Assembly: GCA_017615445.1 (NCBI GenBank)
Contig: JAGAAD010000018.1
Location: forward strand, 1 to 15,213
Reading direction: 5' to 3'
Length of the DNA stretch: 15,213 nt
Origin: Bacteroidales bacterium
Lineage (GTDB): Bacteria; Bacteroidota; Bacteroidia; Bacteroidales; UBA932
Part shown: positions 14,107 through 15,213 of the stretch, in pieces
Position numbering within the stretch: position 1 is the stretch's first letter
How the letters are laid out: every line of letters starts with the position of its first letter
The notes under the pieces: generated by a model
What the model was told of the DNA's origin: nothing
The model's input: the letters and a program-made list of their open reading frames with translations, nothing else
The model's database searches: none
Translations under genes and position numbers: made by a program

Positions 14107-14156
14107 TATCAGGTAGTTAAATGGTTTACAATGGGGCCGCGGTCAGCAGTTGCCCC
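14086..14156. repeat. Direct repeat, copy 2 (head of the DUF1016 cassette)
   Basis: A 71-bp counterpart of 12191-12259, in the same orientation, 1.9 kb apart. It carries the dyad TCAAGAC/GTCTTGA and the segment GGTCAGCAGTTGCCCC. The two copies enclose the three-gene DUF1016/DUF2442-HTH/DUF1653 block, so recombination between them would remove the block exactly. Confidence 0.9.
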
Positions 14157-14360
14157 GTCCGGAACTCCAGTCGCCTCCGGCTCCTTCCGGCCCCTAGCGC
14201 GTGGGTAATGGTCGGCATCAGCCGACCGGCCGAGCCGTGACTTTGCGTGAGCAAAGTTGGAAAGGCAAAAAGGCCGCGAGGGGTTTGGGGGACGGTTTCG
14301 TCCCCCAGTATTATAGGCGGGGGTGGGCACGTCCGCCCGGAGCAAGCTGCTGCACCGCCA
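14157..14360. other. GC-rich, hairpin-dense segment without a convincing gene
   Basis: About 200 bases between repeat copy 2 and the HIRAN gene. Read on the plus strand it holds consecutive perfect hairpins: GGTCGGC-ATCA-GCCGACC (14210-14227), ACTTTGC-GTGA-GCAAAGT (14240-14257, a GNRA tetraloop), a nine-pair stem GGGGGACG/CGTCCCCC with flanking T/A and GTTT loop (14286-14307), and GGCGG/CCGCC (14316-14337). GC content is far above the flanking genes. A structured RNA is possible; so is a structured DNA element belonging to the repeat. No promoter was identified for it. Confidence 0.35.
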
Positions 14361-14705
14361 CTAAGCGATATTGAATCTTAAATAGACGATGACTTCAACC
14401 TGATTCTCTGGATGAGCGTCGGGGGAGATACGGGTGATGCGGACGTCGTAGATATCTTCATAGCACATATCAAGATACTTGGAGATTTCGTGGTTCGATC
14501 CGCGAGGGACGTAGCCAAGCTTGATGTCATTGTAGTAGATAGCCACTGCGTAGGGATCGAACTGGTTGTCGGTCTCGCGCTCTAAAGTCAGTTGTGTGCC
14601 TATCTTAAGATTTGAGAAGGCCTCACATCCTTGCCAGTAGCCAAAGCCCGCGATGTGGAAGTTGGTGAGATGGATCTTCGTGGTAGGTCTAATGATTTCT
14701 TGCAT
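14361..14705 (-). CDS. Stand-alone HIRAN domain protein
   Basis: A 114-residue protein consisting mainly of a HIRAN domain, a nucleic-acid-binding fold first known from Rad5/HLTF-type helicases. The family pattern is seen in FHIAGFGYWQG, then LKIGTQLTLERETDNQFDPYAVAIYY (the E-x-x-N-x-x-D-x-x-A-V core at 43-54), then IKLGYVPRGSNHEISKYLD. In bacteria small HIRAN proteins are often found near DNA repair or mobile genes; this one lies at the edge of the accessory island and is AT-richer than the sugar operon. The stop TAG is at 14361-14363. A weak TTTCTTTG near 14744-14751 could be its -7 box. DNA-binding is a family expectation, not shown here. Confidence 0.8.
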   Translation of the reverse strand: MQEIIRPTTKIHLTNFHIAGFGYWQGCEAFSNLKIGTQLTLERETDNQFDPYAVAIYYNDIKLGYVPRGSNHEISKYLDMCYEDIYDVRITRISPDAHPENQVEVIVYLRFNIA

Positions 14706-14757
14706 AGTGCTTAGTTTTTAAGGTTAAACTTCTTTTCCTATTACAAAGAAAAATGAA

Positions 14758-14782
14758 GGCTGTACCATTTTGCGGTACAGCC
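14758..14782 (-). terminator. Intrinsic terminator after the WYL-family gene
   Basis: Perfect nine-base arms GGCTGTACC (14758-14766) and GGTACAGCC (14774-14782) with a seven-base loop. On the minus strand the stem is followed within three bases by a T-rich stretch (TTCATTTTTC). It lies 33 bases after the stop of the WYL-family gene and before the HIRAN gene, so the two are separate transcription units. Confidence 0.65.
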
Positions 14783-14814
14783 CTTCCTAAAAGTAGTATT
14801 GTTATGAAAGCGGA

Positions 14815-15213
14815 TTATTTCTTGTATAATTCGGCAGCTTTAAAATGCTCTTCTTTGATTGCCTCCGCTAGCCACAACGGCTCAAGAACCTGTATGGACG
14901 CGCCATGGGCGAGCAGAGGGCCGAAGAAATCGGGCGTGGGGCTGAGATGCAGTTCAAAGTCCGAGTACGAGTCTGTTGTCGCAATCTCTTTCTGACTCGA
15001 GTGGAGAGGAAGATCTCTCAGGTAATAGACTTCCTGGCCATAGGCCCTGACAACAACCTTTTCTACCGGCACCGCTTCGTCGTGGATAATCCCATAGCAA
15101 TCGCGGAACCAGCGGGCGGGGTCGAGGTCGGCCGGGCATTGGAAGCGCTCGTCCGTGAGTTCGAGGGAAACGATGCGGTCAAACGCCATAGTGAAGATAC
15201 TCCCGTCCGGCTC
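14815..15213 (-). CDS. WYL-domain transcriptional regulator, C-terminal part (cut by window edge)
   Basis: The frame is open from the right edge (EPDGSIFTMAFDRIVSLEL) to the stop TAA at 14815-14817, giving 132 residues. A methionine at 15189 is internal: the eight codons before it continue the family pattern, so the gene starts outside the window. The visible part covers the end of the WYL domain (F-x-x-DRIVSLEL) and the C-terminal extension: WFRDCYGIIHDEAVPVEKVVVRAY, then DFELHLSPTPDFFGPLLAHGASIQVLEP, then WLAEAIKE. WYL proteins are usually HTH-WYL regulators, often tied to DNA damage or phage-defence loci; the N-terminal HTH cannot be seen here. It is closed off by the terminator at 14758-14782. 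Confidence 0.85.
   Translation of the reverse strand, partial: EPDGSIFTMAFDRIVSLELTDERFQCPADLDPARWFRDCYGIIHDEAVPVEKVVVRAYGQEVYYLRDLPLHSSQKEIATTDSYSDFELHLSPTPDFFGPLLAHGASIQVLEPLWLAEAIKEEHFKAAELYKK

Noticed and set aside
12191..14156. Integron-type attC sites for the two repeats
   Set aside because: GTTAAAT in the repeat fits the GTTRRRY core, but no matching RYYYAAC partner with the right folded layout was found, and no integrase is in the window.
14109..14345. 78-codon open frame on the minus strand
   Set aside because: Arg/Pro/Gly-rich product without a domain. It runs through the hairpin-dense segment and its last residues come from the direct repeat, so the frame is better explained by structured non-coding sequence.
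1..15213. CRISPR arrays, tRNA or rRNA genes, transposases
   Set aside because: No regularly spaced short repeats, cloverleaf-like segments, rRNA-like stretches or transposase motifs were recognised by eye; only the two-copy 70-bp repeat was found.

Overview
The window looks like a gut-type member of the Bacteroidota, probably Bacteroidales. The sequence grounds are: several promoters of the Bacteroidetes form (TAnnTTTG at -7 with a TTTG-like box 19-20 bases upstream), almost no Shine-Dalgarno sequences before ORFs, an acceptor-type STAS/PP2C module fused to TPR lipoprotein architecture, and gene families such as DUF1016 and a WYL protein of the kind common in that group. The core genes are GC-rich. 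The segment from about 11.3 to 14.8 kb is clearly more AT-rich and looks like an accessory island.

Region 1 (1-7968, minus strand) is one tightly packed seven-gene operon that runs off the left edge. In order of transcription it holds: a 63-residue double-glycine leader peptide; a lipoprotein-TPR-transmembrane-PP2C/SpoIIE phosphatase; an RsbW-like HATPase anti-sigma protein; an RsbV/SpoIIAA-like STAS protein; an NHLM-type HlyD secretion protein; an NHLM C39-peptidase/ABC transporter; and a second NHLM ABC transporter (C-terminus cut by the edge). The last three are the classical export set for double-glycine or nitrile-hydratase-leader peptides: the peptidase cleaves after Gly-Gly and the complex exports the core. 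The middle three form a complete partner switch of the Spo0/SigB-regulatory type, but no sigma factor is encoded in view. The arrangement suggests a peptide whose production or secretion is governed by a membrane phosphatase, possibly sensing the exported peptide itself. No peptide-modifying enzyme is seen in the window.

Region 2 (8107-11271, plus strand, divergent) is a three-gene overlapping operon for sugar metabolism: a phosphoglucomutase/phosphomannomutase, a HAD-family hydrolase, and an L-fucose-isomerase-like protein.

Region 3 (11272-14156) is an AT-richer island of defence-like genes on the minus strand: an Abi/HEPN protein, then DUF1653, a DUF2442-HTH protein and a DUF1016 PDDEXK nuclease. 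A direct repeat of about 70 bp lies immediately upstream of the Abi gene and of the DUF1016 gene. In both cases the edge of the repeat supplies the -33 box of the promoter at an identical 20-base spacing, so these look like two cassettes with the same head element.

Region 4 (14157-15213) has about 200 bp of GC-rich, hairpin-dense sequence with no convincing gene, then a HIRAN-domain protein, an intrinsic terminator, and the C-terminal part of a WYL-family regulator cut by the right edge.
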